Source: Deltaproteobacteria bacterium
GTDB lineage: Bacteria > Desulfobacterota > Desulfobacteria > Desulfobacterales > C00003060
DNA length: 11,090 nucleotides
NCBI GenBank assembly: GCA_019309245.1
Contig: JAFDGP010000059.1
Location: forward strand, 1-11,090
Direction of reading: 5' to 3'
The notes beneath the pieces are model-generated. The model ran no database searches. It was not told the DNA's origin and was given only the letters and a program-made list of their open reading frames with translations. The stretch's first letter is position 1; the number at the start of each line of letters is the position of its first letter. This document shows positions 1 to 7,430 of the stretch, one piece after another. The translations under genes and the position numbers were made by a program.

Positions 1-719
1 TTTTGGCTGTGGACGAGATCTCCGTTCGCAAAGGCCATCACTATCTGACCGTGGTGCTGGACTATCTCAGCGGCCGTGTGGTTTTCGTCGGCAAAGACCG
101 CAAGACCAAAACCTTAGAGCGCTTTTTCAATCAGCTTAGCGATGAACAGCTGGCCAACATTGAAGCCGTGGTGATGGATATGTGGGACCCGTTCATCAAG
201 GCCGTCAAAAAAAAGTGCCTCAAGCGAAAATCGTATTCGATCTGTTTCATGTCGTGGCCAATTTTAACCGCGTCATCGACAAGGTTCGAAACCGTGAATA
301 TCGCAAAGCCAGCAAGCAGGACAAAGCCGTTTACAAAGGCAGCAAGTATCTGTTGCTGAAAAACCGCAACAATCTAAAAACTCAAGAGCAACGGCAACAC
401 CTTAAAGAGCTGCTGGCGCTCAATGAAACCATCAATACCGTGATGATACTCAAAGACAAGCTCAAACGCATCTGGTCTTACCGTTCAAAGGCCTGGGCAG
501 CCAAGGCCCTGGATTCCTGGTGCATACTGGCGCAGTCTATAAACGATCCGTCACTCAACGCTTTTGCCAAGATGCTGCAACGATATCGCTATGGCATTCT
601 GAATCACTGCGATTTCCCCATTCACACATAACAAAATAAAGGTCATTAAGCGAAAGGCCTATGGCTTCCACGATTTGCGCTACTTTACCCTGAAAATATA
701 CCAGGCCTTCTCCAACTAA
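1..719 (+). pseudogene. ISL3-family transposase, 3' part, degenerate
   Basis: This is the C-terminal portion of a DDE transposase of the ISL3 family. The gene starts before the window. It reads in three pieces. Positions 3-215 (frame 3) carry AVDEISVRKGHHYLTVV and VVMDMW, which match the first two catalytic aspartate regions. From about 206 to 631 (frame 2) it carries PQAKIVFDLFHVV, KGSKYLLLKN and YGILNHCDFPIHT. Positions 630-719 (frame 3 again) carry NKIKVIKRKAYGFHDLRYF and stop at TAA. The first break lies in an A8 run at 207-214. The second is a net loss of about 20 nt after PIHT, where the family normally has GRLEGIN. That segment supplies the third acidic catalytic residue, so the enzyme should be inactive. 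The family call is confident. The deletion size is inferred from remembered family sequence. The element lies at the 3' end of cas4. Confidence 0.9.
207..215 (+). other. A8G homopolymer at the first transposase frame break
   Basis: Eight A residues followed by G, read in the upstream frame as AAA AAA AAG. The last seven bases form A_AAA_AAG, a classical -1 slippery heptamer. The downstream part of the transposase is in the -1 frame, so slippage here would restore it. A one-base deletion from an original A9 run, or a homopolymer sequencing error, explains it equally well. ISL3 transposases are normally a single ORF, so programmed shifting is not the default reading. Confidence 0.5.
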
Positions 720-733
720 TCGGGAGAAGAACC
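711..733 (+). mobile_element. Right end (terminal inverted repeat) of the ISL3 element
   Basis: Read on the minus strand from 733, the sequence begins GGTTCTTCTCCCGATTAG, which resembles ISL3-family termini (GG-T/C-TCTTC...). It begins exactly where Cas4 homology stops. The transposase stop codon (717-719) lies inside this end, as is usual for compact IS elements. The partner end is outside the window, so the inverted repeat could not be confirmed. Confidence 0.65.
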
Positions 734-1279
734 TTTTTTATAAACGGCCTTGGGAGTTCGACCAGCTCTTACAAGCTCATGAAAACGCCCTGCAGCTTGT
801 TCTGTTTCCTTTCTTAAGGCCGAGTCGAACTTAACCTCCTGCCTGCGACGCGTTTTTCCATAGAAAAGAGCACCTTCCGGAACCGGGATGCCGAGCATTT
901 CTTCAAGGCAAATCGCCTGAGCGCACAACTGAACCCTGTCCGAATGATCTATTTTGGGTTTCCCTCGTTTGTATTCCACCGGGTATGGCTGCAAAAATTC
1001 ACCGTTTTGTCCGCGCTTTCTTTTGTGAAACTCCACCACATCAGCCTTTCCGATCAGGCCCAACACTAACGATCTGATGGGCATCCCAAAGGCGACCTGA
1101 ATCTTTCCTCTGGACTCTTGGTTCGCGCTGTGGACGTGTTCATGCATGAGCCTGCCTTCTGCCGTGAGGCGGTTTTCCGCCCAGACCTGTTCAACGTGGA
1201 TCAGGGCGCACTGCCGATCGCAGAAAATCAAATGCTGCAAGCCTGAAAGAGGCAGAAGGTCGTCTTCGGTGTATTTCAT
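716..1279 (-). CDS. cas4: Cas4 CRISPR adaptation exonuclease, C-terminally truncated by the IS
   Basis: Cas4 is a RecB-family nuclease that helps Cas1-Cas2 select PAM-bearing prespacers. From the ATG at 1279 (187 residues) I see Cys20 in HLIFCDRQCALIH, the nuclease histidine region GRLMHEHVH (about 43-50), GKAD (Asp80), PVEYKRG (Glu102, Lys104), Gln117 and YGKTRRR (Tyr130). The core nuclease motifs are therefore present. The usual tail, with three cysteines that complete the 4Fe-4S site with Cys20, is missing. After PKAVYKK the protein reads GSSPD and stops inside the IS end. The ATG is preferred over a TTG at 1294 because it forms an ATGA overlap with the upstream four-helix gene and gives the standard N-terminus. 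It is the last gene of the visible operon. The truncated protein is probably unstable or defective. Confidence 0.9.
   Translation of the reverse strand: MKYTEDDLLPLSGLQHLIFCDRQCALIHVEQVWAENRLTAEGRLMHEHVHSANQESRGKIQVAFGMPIRSLVLGLIGKADVVEFHKRKRGQNGEFLQPYPVEYKRGKPKIDHSDRVQLCAQAICLEEMLGIPVPEGALFYGKTRRRQEVKFDSALRKETEQAAGRFHELVRAGRTPKAVYKKGSSPD
734..741. repeat. Candidate 8-bp target-site copy next to the IS end (TTTTTTAT)
   Basis: ISL3 elements usually generate 8-bp AT-rich target duplications. The eight bases next to the inferred IS terminus are TTTTTTAT and lie within the lysine and tyrosine codons of cas4. The second copy would lie beyond the left end of the IS, outside the window, so this is a prediction only. 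Confidence 0.35.
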
Positions 1280-1854
1280 GGATACTTGCGCCAACCTCTC
1301 GCTTGAACGCGTGTGCGGTAAAGTCTTTCCGTGAAACCGCCCTCTTCAAGGAATGCCTTTTCCAGGGCACGGAGTTGTTGATCGAGCAAATAGTTGGTCT
1401 GGTGAATCAAGCAGATTAGGGTATTGGCTGCGATTTCCGAAGAAGATTTCTCGATATAGGGCCTATAGGTCGAATAGGACCTATTATTTTTGTAGCAAAG
1501 CCCGCGGACTTTTCGTGCCTTTTGATGCTCCTTTCCCCAAAGGAGCAATCCCTTCTGGCGCAGATAATCCTGAAAATCCAGCAGAAGCTCTTCAAGACTC
1601 GCCCGTGCCACTCCAATGAGTTTGAGTTCGGTCTTTTTGGAGGTGCCAGAAGCCATGCAGCCTTCGGCGATGTTTTGTTTCCCACTTCGTGCGGCCTGGA
1701 CCATTTGATCATGGGTGCGTGATCGCCTGGGAATAAACCGGTCGCAAAAAACCACTGTGGCGTCATAGACGATTTCCGCCATCTGGTACGAGCGCAGATC
1801 ACGGTAACCGCCGTGCGGGGGGATGAGGGTTGGCGATTTTTTCTGATCAATCAT
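1276..1854 (-). CDS. Four-helix-bundle protein with suffix domain, inside the cas operon
   Basis: A 192-residue protein of the S23/23S rRNA intervening-sequence-like four-helix family. It also has the extra C-terminal region known as the four-helix-bundle suffix domain. Residues about 17-110 hold LRSYQMAEIVYDATVVFCDRF, HDQMVQAARSGKQNIAEG (the family signature) and ARASLEELLLDFQDYLRQ. A Tyr-rich linker (about 111-124) follows, then the suffix (about 127-185) ending GGFTERLYRTRVQARG. It is rich in charged helices, with no signal peptide or catalytic motif seen. The start at 1854 has GGAAGG about 9 nt upstream; a TTG at 1878 would overlap the cas7 stop. Its TGA overlaps the cas4 ATG. The function is unknown. 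Relatives include the Avd accessory protein of diversity-generating retroelements, which binds nucleic acid and a reverse transcriptase, but no such enzyme is present here. It is not a standard type I-C component. Confidence 0.85.
   Translation of the reverse strand: MIDQKKSPTLIPPHGGYRDLRSYQMAEIVYDATVVFCDRFIPRRSRTHDQMVQAARSGKQNIAEGCMASGTSKKTELKLIGVARASLEELLLDFQDYLRQKGLLLWGKEHQKARKVRGLCYKNNRSYSTYRPYIEKSSSEIAANTLICLIHQTNYLLDQQLRALEKAFLEEGGFTERLYRTRVQARGWRKYP
1456..1482 (-). repeat. Three tandem 9-bp units in the four-helix gene linker
   Basis: On the plus strand the units are ATAGGGCCT, ATAGGTCGA and ATAGGACCT, followed by a partial AT. Read as protein on the minus strand they give RSY, STY and RPY, a three-residue periodic linker between the four-helix core and the suffix domain. 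The last two units also form a 7-bp inverted repeat (ATAGGTC/GACCTAT). Confidence 0.75.
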
Positions 1855-1874
1855 TCTGCATTTCCTTCCGTCAT

Positions 1875-2756
1875 TCAAAGCATTTCAATAACCTCTACTC
1901 CTTCCGGCTTATTGGCACTGTCAACAATTACTTCGTAATCTGCAAAAGTCCGGGCGGGTGAATTTGGATCTCCTGTCCTTTCAACACTGACCAGTTCAAA
2001 GAGCTTATGGGCCGGCGCATTGCCGAGTTCACTTGCATGTTTGAACACGATCAGCTTTTGGGTCGCCATTTCACCGCGGGCAGCGCTGCGGTCATGGTCA
2101 AACATATTCAATAACGCATCCCAGAATAGACTAAGATCCTCATCCGAAAATCCAGTCTGCCTGGCAAGCGGTGCGGAGATGAAGCCGTGGGTTCGGTAAA
2201 GAGCGTACGGTATGGTGAATTTTCGGCCTATCGTCCGATTGTCTCCCTTCTGCTTTTCCGCCTCCGCTTCTGTAGCAACGGCCATACGTGTAATGCTGTG
2301 CTCTGCCGTGAAAACCCTTTCAACACTGCGCCCAAAGCCAATCTGGACAGGGCCTCGCACCTGCCCGCAGTTTACCCCGGTTGACATTACGGCGCCGAAT
2401 GTTCGGACATCAAAAAAATTTTTGCACATCCAGGCGCGCGCAGCCTCAACATTGTCCCCCTTTCGTTTCGAATTACTTTGTCCGAGGTCTTCTCCTATAG
2501 CTACGTAGGCCCGTTCGTGCTGCTTGTTGAGAATCGCCCGTTCTTTGACATATATCTCAAAAGGCGGCTGTTCATCCTTTACAAGACCAACATAATTTCG
2601 TACCTTACGCTTCAGACAAACATCCGTAACTAGGCCGTTGCCGGTTTCTGGATCTATGCGTGGCAGGTTGCCGGCATCGGGATCACCGTTTGGGTTACCA
2701 TCTTTTACATCGAATAAAAGTACAAATTCATACCTGTTTCTGATTGATTCACTCAT
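1875..2756 (-). CDS. cas7: Cas7c (Csd2), type I-C Cascade backbone subunit
   Basis: A RAMP-fold protein of 293 residues, the usual length for Csd2. Several copies line the crRNA spacer and build the Cascade filament. The N-terminus carries the family signature [19 protein letters not shown] (about 11-29), then [25 protein letters not shown] (about 32-56). The remainder ([20 protein letters not shown], the SITRMAV region and the [16 protein letters not shown] stretch) also fits Csd2. The ATG at 2756 overlaps the cas8c stop as ATGA and is preceded by AAAGGAGATAACAT, a strong ribosome-binding site that fits the high copy number needed. It ends about 20 nt before the four-helix gene. Nothing looks damaged. 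Confidence 0.96.
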   Translation of the reverse strand: MSESIRNRYEFVLLFDVKDGNPNGDPDAGNLPRIDPETGNGLVTDVCLKRKVRNYVGLVKDEQPPFEIYVKERAILNKQHERAYVAIGEDLGQSNSKRKGDNVEAARAWMCKNFFDVRTFGAVMSTGVNCGQVRGPVQIGFGRSVERVFTAEHSITRMAVATEAEAEKQKGDNRTIGRKFTIPYALYRTHGFISAPLARQTGFSDEDLSLFWDALLNMFDHDRSAARGEMATQKLIVFKHASELGNAPAHKLFELVSVERTGDPNSPARTFADYEVIVDSANKPEGVEVIEML

Positions 2757-3139
2757 ATGTTATCTCCTTTCGTGTCTTTTTCTTTCTTTGTGAAAAAATC
2801 CTGCCTCTGGTGGTAATAGCCTATAGCGAACCGCCCTTGGTCTTCGAGAGCCAGGGTTGTGGGTGGTCCTTCAGCCGGAACTTTATCCATCACCTCCTGG
2901 ATAAGTTTTTCAAGCCAGATGGTACTCTGGCCGGAATTACGTATCTTGGCTAGGTGATGAATGGCAAGCTCGTGCAGCCGCTTGAATGTTACCTGTGGCG
3001 AACTGGAGGCAGCACTAAAATAGGTATCTTTGATTGTCTTGTTGAGGCCGGTTTGTGCCTGTTCCTGTATACGCTCAAACACCGAAAAAAGCCGGCCAAG
3101 CACATAACCGATGTTTGTGTTTGTCTTATCCAATGCCAT
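2753..3139 (-). CDS. cas11c: Cas11c small subunit from an internal start in cas8c
   Basis: Type I-C systems lack a stand-alone small-subunit gene. In studied systems the small subunit is translated from an internal start near the 3' end of cas8c. Here the in-frame codon 456 is ATG (3139-3137), beginning [18 protein letters not shown]. It is preceded by AAAAAAGGAGGTTCAA, so AGGAGG sits 6 nt upstream of the ATG, as good a site as any true start in the operon. The product is 128 residues, mostly helical, and ends with the Cas8c C-terminus. The internal site is read directly from the sequence. The Cas11c role follows published work on I-B, I-C and I-D complexes. Confidence 0.85.
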   Translation of the reverse strand: MALDKTNTNIGYVLGRLFSVFERIQEQAQTGLNKTIKDTYFSAASSSPQVTFKRLHELAIHHLAKIRNSGQSTIWLEKLIQEVMDKVPAEGPPTTLALEDQGRFAIGYYHQRQDFFTKKEKDTKGDNI

Positions 3140-4504
3140 TTGAACCTCCTTTTTTGTTGATTTTCTGAATCGCGCTTCCCTGACCAAAAAGCCCTTAATA
3201 ATTGCCGCTCGTGCATGGGTTATCTTCTGTTCCGCCTTGCATCGTCGTACTGCACCGCTCAAAAGCGTCCGGGGATAAGGTGTGCCTGCCAAAACCGCAC
3301 GGGCGAGTTGACCGCCGAGATTTGGCGGTATATTGTCCGCCTTTCTGTCCGATTTTTCCGGCACAATGGAAAGCAGCAACCGGAAGAGAGAAAGAAACTT
3401 CCGGTCATGGGGAGCGCATACGATTTCGATGTCCTCGAAGTGCTGTGCTATTTTCTGTTTCAAGTCCCGCACATTTCCTTCATACCAGAATCTAATGGCA
3501 ATACGGGAGGCATTGGGCGCCAGTCCCAGCACATAGAACGGCATGTCATCTTCCTTCGGGAGCACACCTGTTTTTACCGCCTTGAGCAAGGAACGAATCC
3601 TGCCGTAATCCGGGTTCTTTCCTTTCGGAGGCTCACCAAGGAAACAGGAAAAATCGTCTTCAAAAGGGTGCTCCGCCCTAGCCCAGAAGACCGTGCTGGC
3701 ATCTCCTACTTGTATGCGTTGCCGTGAACCTTTTGCCAGCAGCATGTTCAAGGCAGTGGTGTAAGCAAATTCCGTGTGTTGCCCAACAGGGGCATTGAGT
3801 CCTTGTTTTTTCCCAAAGGAGCGGAAGGCTTCAAGATTAAAGGATACAATATTCGCCCCTGATGACTGGGCGCCCCAAACGCCCTTGATGGCAGTATGGA
3901 GCAATACCGGCACATCCTTTTTTCCCGTAACAGCACATGCCTGCAACTTGCCAATAGGCTTCATACGTTCAGTGATGTGCTCGATAACACTCTTCCTTTG
4001 GGCTATCAATCTGCTCTCGCCTTCTAGAAGAAAACTGAGGTTTGCATTACTATTCTTGATTTCCGGCCAGAGTTCATAATCAAATACTGGAGAAAAGTTA
4101 CCCTTTGAAAGGAATCCTCTTAGAGCATTGATTCCCTCATCCTGAAAGCTTTCATCAAAGGTTTCATCAAAACGCTTCCGGAAGGCTGAGAAGGCGTCTT
4201 CAGCCTTCTTTTTATCCTTTTCGGAGTCGCTTTTGGGAGATCCAAGCACATATTGCGAATTGTCCCACAAGAGGTTTGGCTTAATGCCTGAAGTTTTCTT
4301 TTCTCCTTGGGGCACCATAAATTCGCGGGCAGTTTTCTTTTTCCCCTCCCCCGTTCTTGTATCACGGATATTTGTAAGTTGACCTTGCTGATTGATGACG
4401 AGCAGGAAAGGAATTGCCTTTTTCTCAAAGCCAGGGGGCGCCACGTCGCAGTTCGGGTCGCTTCTCATCCTCTCGTAGTAATCAGCCAATGCCCTTAGGA
4501 TCAT
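2753..4504 (-). CDS. cas8c: Cas8c (Csd1), type I-C Cascade large subunit
   Basis: The large subunit of type I-C Cascade recognises the PAM and recruits Cas3. It is 583 residues, normal for Csd1. The N-terminus ([13 protein letters not shown], about 1-13) and the stretch [16 protein letters not shown] (about 73-88) are typical, as is the [21 protein letters not shown] region in the middle. The segment [13 protein letters not shown] leads into [20 protein letters not shown]. The C-terminal third, from Met456, is helical and also serves as the separately translated Cas11c. The ATG at 4504 overlaps the cas5c stop as ATGA and has GGAGGTG just upstream. The protein looks full length, with no frameshift, so interference by this locus is plausible. 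Confidence 0.96.
   Translation of the reverse strand: MILRALADYYERMRSDPNCDVAPPGFEKKAIPFLLVINQQGQLTNIRDTRTGEGKKKTAREFMVPQGEKKTSGIKPNLLWDNSQYVLGSPKSDSEKDKKKAEDAFSAFRKRFDETFDESFQDEGINALRGFLSKGNFSPVFDYELWPEIKNSNANLSFLLEGESRLIAQRKSVIEHITERMKPIGKLQACAVTGKKDVPVLLHTAIKGVWGAQSSGANIVSFNLEAFRSFGKKQGLNAPVGQHTEFAYTTALNMLLAKGSRQRIQVGDASTVFWARAEHPFEDDFSCFLGEPPKGKNPDYGRIRSLLKAVKTGVLPKEDDMPFYVLGLAPNASRIAIRFWYEGNVRDLKQKIAQHFEDIEIVCAPHDRKFLSLFRLLLSIVPEKSDRKADNIPPNLGGQLARAVLAGTPYPRTLLSGAVRRCKAEQKITHARAAIIKGFLVREARFRKSTKKEVQMALDKTNTNIGYVLGRLFSVFERIQEQAQTGLNKTIKDTYFSAASSSPQVTFKRLHELAIHHLAKIRNSGQSTIWLEKLIQEVMDKVPAEGPPTTLALEDQGRFAIGYYHQRQDFFTKKEKDTKGDNI
3145..3150 (-). promoter_or_regulatory. Strong internal Shine-Dalgarno for cas11c
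   Basis: AGGAGG on the minus strand, separated by TTCAA plus one base from the in-frame ATG at 3139. It lies deep inside cas8c, where it has no role in starting Cas8c, and so decides the Cas11c start. Confidence 0.85.
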
Positions 4505-5163
4505 GAGTGCACCTCCATATTTCTGAGGTTGATGCTTCCATTTTCCATTCTTGCATGGAAAAATTGAGGCATGGGTTCTTTGCCATTGTAGTCCATATCA
4601 TACAGCATCCAGCCCAAATCGCGGGTCTCACCAATGGTCCATATCGGTTCAGCATCTTTGGGGACAAACTCGAAATCGACTGGGAATTCGCGACAACCGA
4701 AATAGGGGCGGTGAAAGCACTGACCATTGGAGGCGCGACGGATAAACATCTGTTCAAACTTAGTGACGTTGTCCTCTGGGCCAGCCTGGTCGGTCATCTC
4801 GAATTCCGCATGGATCATATAGGCGATATCGCGAAGGAATAGCCCTGCCCGCTGTTGCCGTTCTTTTTCAATGTAGAGGCCAAGGCTGCCCTTCCCCTGT
4901 TTCATGGCGGTTGTAATATTGCGGACCGGGATCACTGTCCCGACCTCGTTGCGTCTCACAGATTCCCACCGGATGGGCTTAAGTACATCGATCTGGAGTA
5001 CCTTCCATCGAATAGCGGGTTTCCAGAGGATTGCCTCTAGGATTCCCCGTGCCGCAGAGGGAGTCATAACATCGTAACTGACACGTTCCACTTTCATTTC
5101 CGGTCGGGTAAAACAGGCATTTGCCCCACTTACCTTTAATCGGAATGGTCTGCTTTTTTGCAT
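4501..5163 (-). CDS. cas5: Cas5c (Cas5d), crRNA-processing Cascade subunit
   Basis: In type I-C, Cas5c replaces Cas6: it cuts pre-crRNA and stays on the 5' handle. The protein has 220 residues, normal for the family. Signatures are ANACFTRPEMKVERVSYDVMTPSAARGILEAI (about 14-45), LKPIRWESVRRNEV (61-74), RQQRAGLFLRDIAYMIHAEFEMTD (102-125) and CFHRPYFGCREFPVDFE (about 151-167). The ATG at 5163 is preceded by AAAGGAGGTGCCAGA, a strong ribosome site, 21 nt after the cas3 stop. The position matching the catalytic Tyr46 of the Bacillus halodurans enzyme is Leu46 here (AILWKP), as judged from memory. A basic or aromatic residue elsewhere may substitute. The ORF is otherwise intact. Confidence 0.95.
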   Translation of the reverse strand: MQKSRPFRLKVSGANACFTRPEMKVERVSYDVMTPSAARGILEAILWKPAIRWKVLQIDVLKPIRWESVRRNEVGTVIPVRNITTAMKQGKGSLGLYIEKERQQRAGLFLRDIAYMIHAEFEMTDQAGPEDNVTKFEQMFIRRASNGQCFHRPYFGCREFPVDFEFVPKDAEPIWTIGETRDLGWMLYDMDYNGKEPMPQFFHARMENGSINLRNMEVHS

Positions 5164-5184
5164 TCTGGCACCTCCTTTTGCGTT

Positions 5185-7419
5185 TCACACCATAAATTTT
5201 TCAGGGTCAATTCCATCTGCTTCGTCCGGCGGGAGAAAGCCGTACCTGTCGTCATAAAGTGAGACATCAAGCAGAAAAATACCTTGATAGTTCTCTAGTT
5301 CGCGAATAAAATCCCGGTTCAAAAGGAAGTCAAATAACTGGCCTGGAATGTTTACAGCATAATACTGAAGCCTTCGTAGTATTTTGCGTTCATGCCATGG
5401 TTCTTTTAAGAGCCTGGCAACCAGTTCAAGTGCCCTTCCATAGGGTGCAATCACCACTTTCTGCCAGTCCTCTTCAATAAGCTGGAATTTTCGGGCTGCG
5501 GTGCTAAAGTAATAGTTCATATGGCCGGATAACAACTGGAGGATATTTTTCTCATCCAGTACCTGTTCTCCGAGCTGCCAGAAGCGTTGGCGAAAATAAT
5601 CTCTATAATTGGCAGGTGTAAGAAGAGAGGAAAGACTCCCAGTACTTAATAACTCACGAGTAATACTGGCAGGCTGTAGTACGTAATCGGGTTGTTTTTC
5701 GGGAACAAATACCACCGTTTTCCCTGAAGCCTGTCTGCCTTCACGATTACAGCGACCGGCTGCCTGGGCAATGGAATCCAGTCCTGCTAGGGCACGATAG
5801 ACAACCGGGAAATCAATATCGACTCCGGCCTCAACCAGAGATGTGCTGATCACAAAGAAGGAGCCGTTTTCTTGTTCCAATTGTTTTCTGACCACATCCA
5901 GTGTCTTGGAACGGTGCTCGGCACACATGTTTGTTGACAGGTGAACAGTTTGGCCTTCCGGGAGCAAACGGGCTAGGTGGCGGGCGTCGTCCTTGCGATT
6001 GACAATGCACAGCACAGGCAGGCCTTCTGCGATGATGGACCCTGCTAATTCATCGTGGCTGACAGGATCCAATCCCCTGGGACATAACTCGATTTTCACT
6101 CGTCTCAATTCATTTGCCAAACCGTCGGGGTCTTCTACAATTTCCATTACCGATTGGAACCCCTCACTGAAACTGAAGTCAAACTGTTCAGTCTGGGTCA
6201 AGACGGGTTGGGTGGCCGTACAGAGTAGGGGGGTTACTGAGTAATGCCTGTAAAGTTCACGGATGGCAAAGACGGCAGACCTCAGGTATTTGGGAGGCAA
6301 GCACTGTGCTTCATCAAAGATAACGACACTGTTTGCGATGTTGTGCAGTTTGCGGCATCGACTTGGTTTACATGCGTATACTGATTCAAAAAATTGTACT
6401 GAAGTCGTTACAATAATCGGTGCATTCCAGTTTTCAGCAGCCAATCGGTTTCTCGAGGTCTCTTCTCTCTCGTCTGGCTCCACCACATTACAGTGATGTT
6501 CCACCACAGCATTTTCAAATCCTGGGATCTTTCGGAAGACATTTGCGGTTTGCTCGATAATACTGGTATAGGGAATCACATAGATGATCCGGGACTTTTC
6601 ATATTTGGCCGCATGTCGTAAGGCAAATGCCAGGGAGGAGAGTGTCTTTCCTCCACCTGTTGGGGCGGTGAGTGAAAAAACATCGAGATTTTTTGTCGCC
6701 ATCTTGCGGCACTGTTCCAGAATTTGTGCCCGAATCTTGTTGACAGAAGTTGGCCTCACCCGTGCGCAAATCTGATTTATGTAGTAATCAAAGGCAGGCA
6801 GTAATGATTTTAATGGAGGATAATCTTGGTTGCGCAATTGAGCCTTGTTTTTATTCATAAAGGCTTCGGTATCCAGAAAGTCGGCATCAACTATGCAAGA
6901 AAAAAGCATGCGTAAAAAAAAAGCCGGATCGGCACCTGAAGGGATAGATTGACAGGGCATGGACCGACCTGCGATCTCAAAAGGGACATTTTTTAGTATA
7001 TGTTCTGACTGTTTTGCGTTTCGCATTTTGGGTTCAAGGGCCTTTGCTCCGATTTCGTCCGAGAAATAATCCGTAAGTCCCGTATGATGGCCCATGATGA
7101 GCCAGGAAAGCACCCTGTCCGCTCCCTTCCATCCCTTCAACGAGGCTAGGTGCCCTCCTGCTTCTGAGTGGACAACCCTTCCCGGTCTTTTCCCAAGGTG
7201 GGTTTCTATTCCGTTCTCAGCAAGTAACTTTGCCTGAAATGCATCGGAATATTTTCCCAGGTCATGCCACAGTCCAGCCAGATAAGCCCACTCGTCTCCG
7301 CCGAAGGGTCGAGCAAACTCAGCGGCTAGTTTCGCAACCTTCTTGAGATGTTCCTCCAGCGGCTGCCATTGATCCACAGGTCTACCCGGCAAGCTGTGGG
7401 CGTAGAATCTTCTTGGCAT
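5185..7419 (-). CDS. cas3: Cas3 HD nuclease-helicase
   Basis: Cas3 is recruited by target-bound Cascade, unwinds DNA with its superfamily 2 helicase and degrades it with its HD nuclease. Numbering from the ATG at 7419 (744 residues): His8 (YAHS), HD at 52-53 (LWHDLGKYSDAF), His84 and His90 (HSEAGGH), HH at 111-112 and Asp178/Asp180 make up the HD site. Walker A TAPTGGGKT is at 251-259, DEAQ (a DEAH-box variant common in I-C) at 369-372, motif III TATQP at 401-405, and motif VI QAAGRCNREG at 552-561. All key residues are present. The start at 7419 is chosen because GAGG lies 9 nt upstream. A second ATG at 7428 has the GAGG only one base away. The gene begins 11 nt after the ORF6N gene stop (2 nt with the longer start), so the two are co-transcribed. 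Confidence 0.96.
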   Translation of the reverse strand: MPRRFYAHSLPGRPVDQWQPLEEHLKKVAKLAAEFARPFGGDEWAYLAGLWHDLGKYSDAFQAKLLAENGIETHLGKRPGRVVHSEAGGHLASLKGWKGADRVLSWLIMGHHTGLTDYFSDEIGAKALEPKMRNAKQSEHILKNVPFEIAGRSMPCQSIPSGADPAFFLRMLFSCIVDADFLDTEAFMNKNKAQLRNQDYPPLKSLLPAFDYYINQICARVRPTSVNKIRAQILEQCRKMATKNLDVFSLTAPTGGGKTLSSLAFALRHAAKYEKSRIIYVIPYTSIIEQTANVFRKIPGFENAVVEHHCNVVEPDEREETSRNRLAAENWNAPIIVTTSVQFFESVYACKPSRCRKLHNIANSVVIFDEAQCLPPKYLRSAVFAIRELYRHYSVTPLLCTATQPVLTQTEQFDFSFSEGFQSVMEIVEDPDGLANELRRVKIELCPRGLDPVSHDELAGSIIAEGLPVLCIVNRKDDARHLARLLPEGQTVHLSTNMCAEHRSKTLDVVRKQLEQENGSFFVISTSLVEAGVDIDFPVVYRALAGLDSIAQAAGRCNREGRQASGKTVVFVPEKQPDYVLQPASITRELLSTGSLSSLLTPANYRDYFRQRFWQLGEQVLDEKNILQLLSGHMNYYFSTAARKFQLIEEDWQKVVIAPYGRALELVARLLKEPWHERKILRRLQYYAVNIPGQLFDFLLNRDFIRELENYQGIFLLDVSLYDDRYGFLPPDEADGIDPEKFMV

Positions 7420-7430
7420 TGTTTGCATCC

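Noticed and set aside
1279..1294. TTG start for cas4 at 1294
   Set aside because: The ATG at 1279 gives the standard N-terminus and an ATGA overlap. AGG abuts the TTG directly, leaving no room for ribosome spacing.
1416..1850. 144-codon minus-strand frame overlapping the four-helix gene
   Set aside because: It runs in another frame through a well-conserved protein, and its GPIRPIGPI stretch is just the 9-bp repeat read out of frame.
1276..1878. Diversity-generating retroelement suggested by the Avd-like protein
   Set aside because: No reverse transcriptase, template repeat or variable repeat was found in the window.
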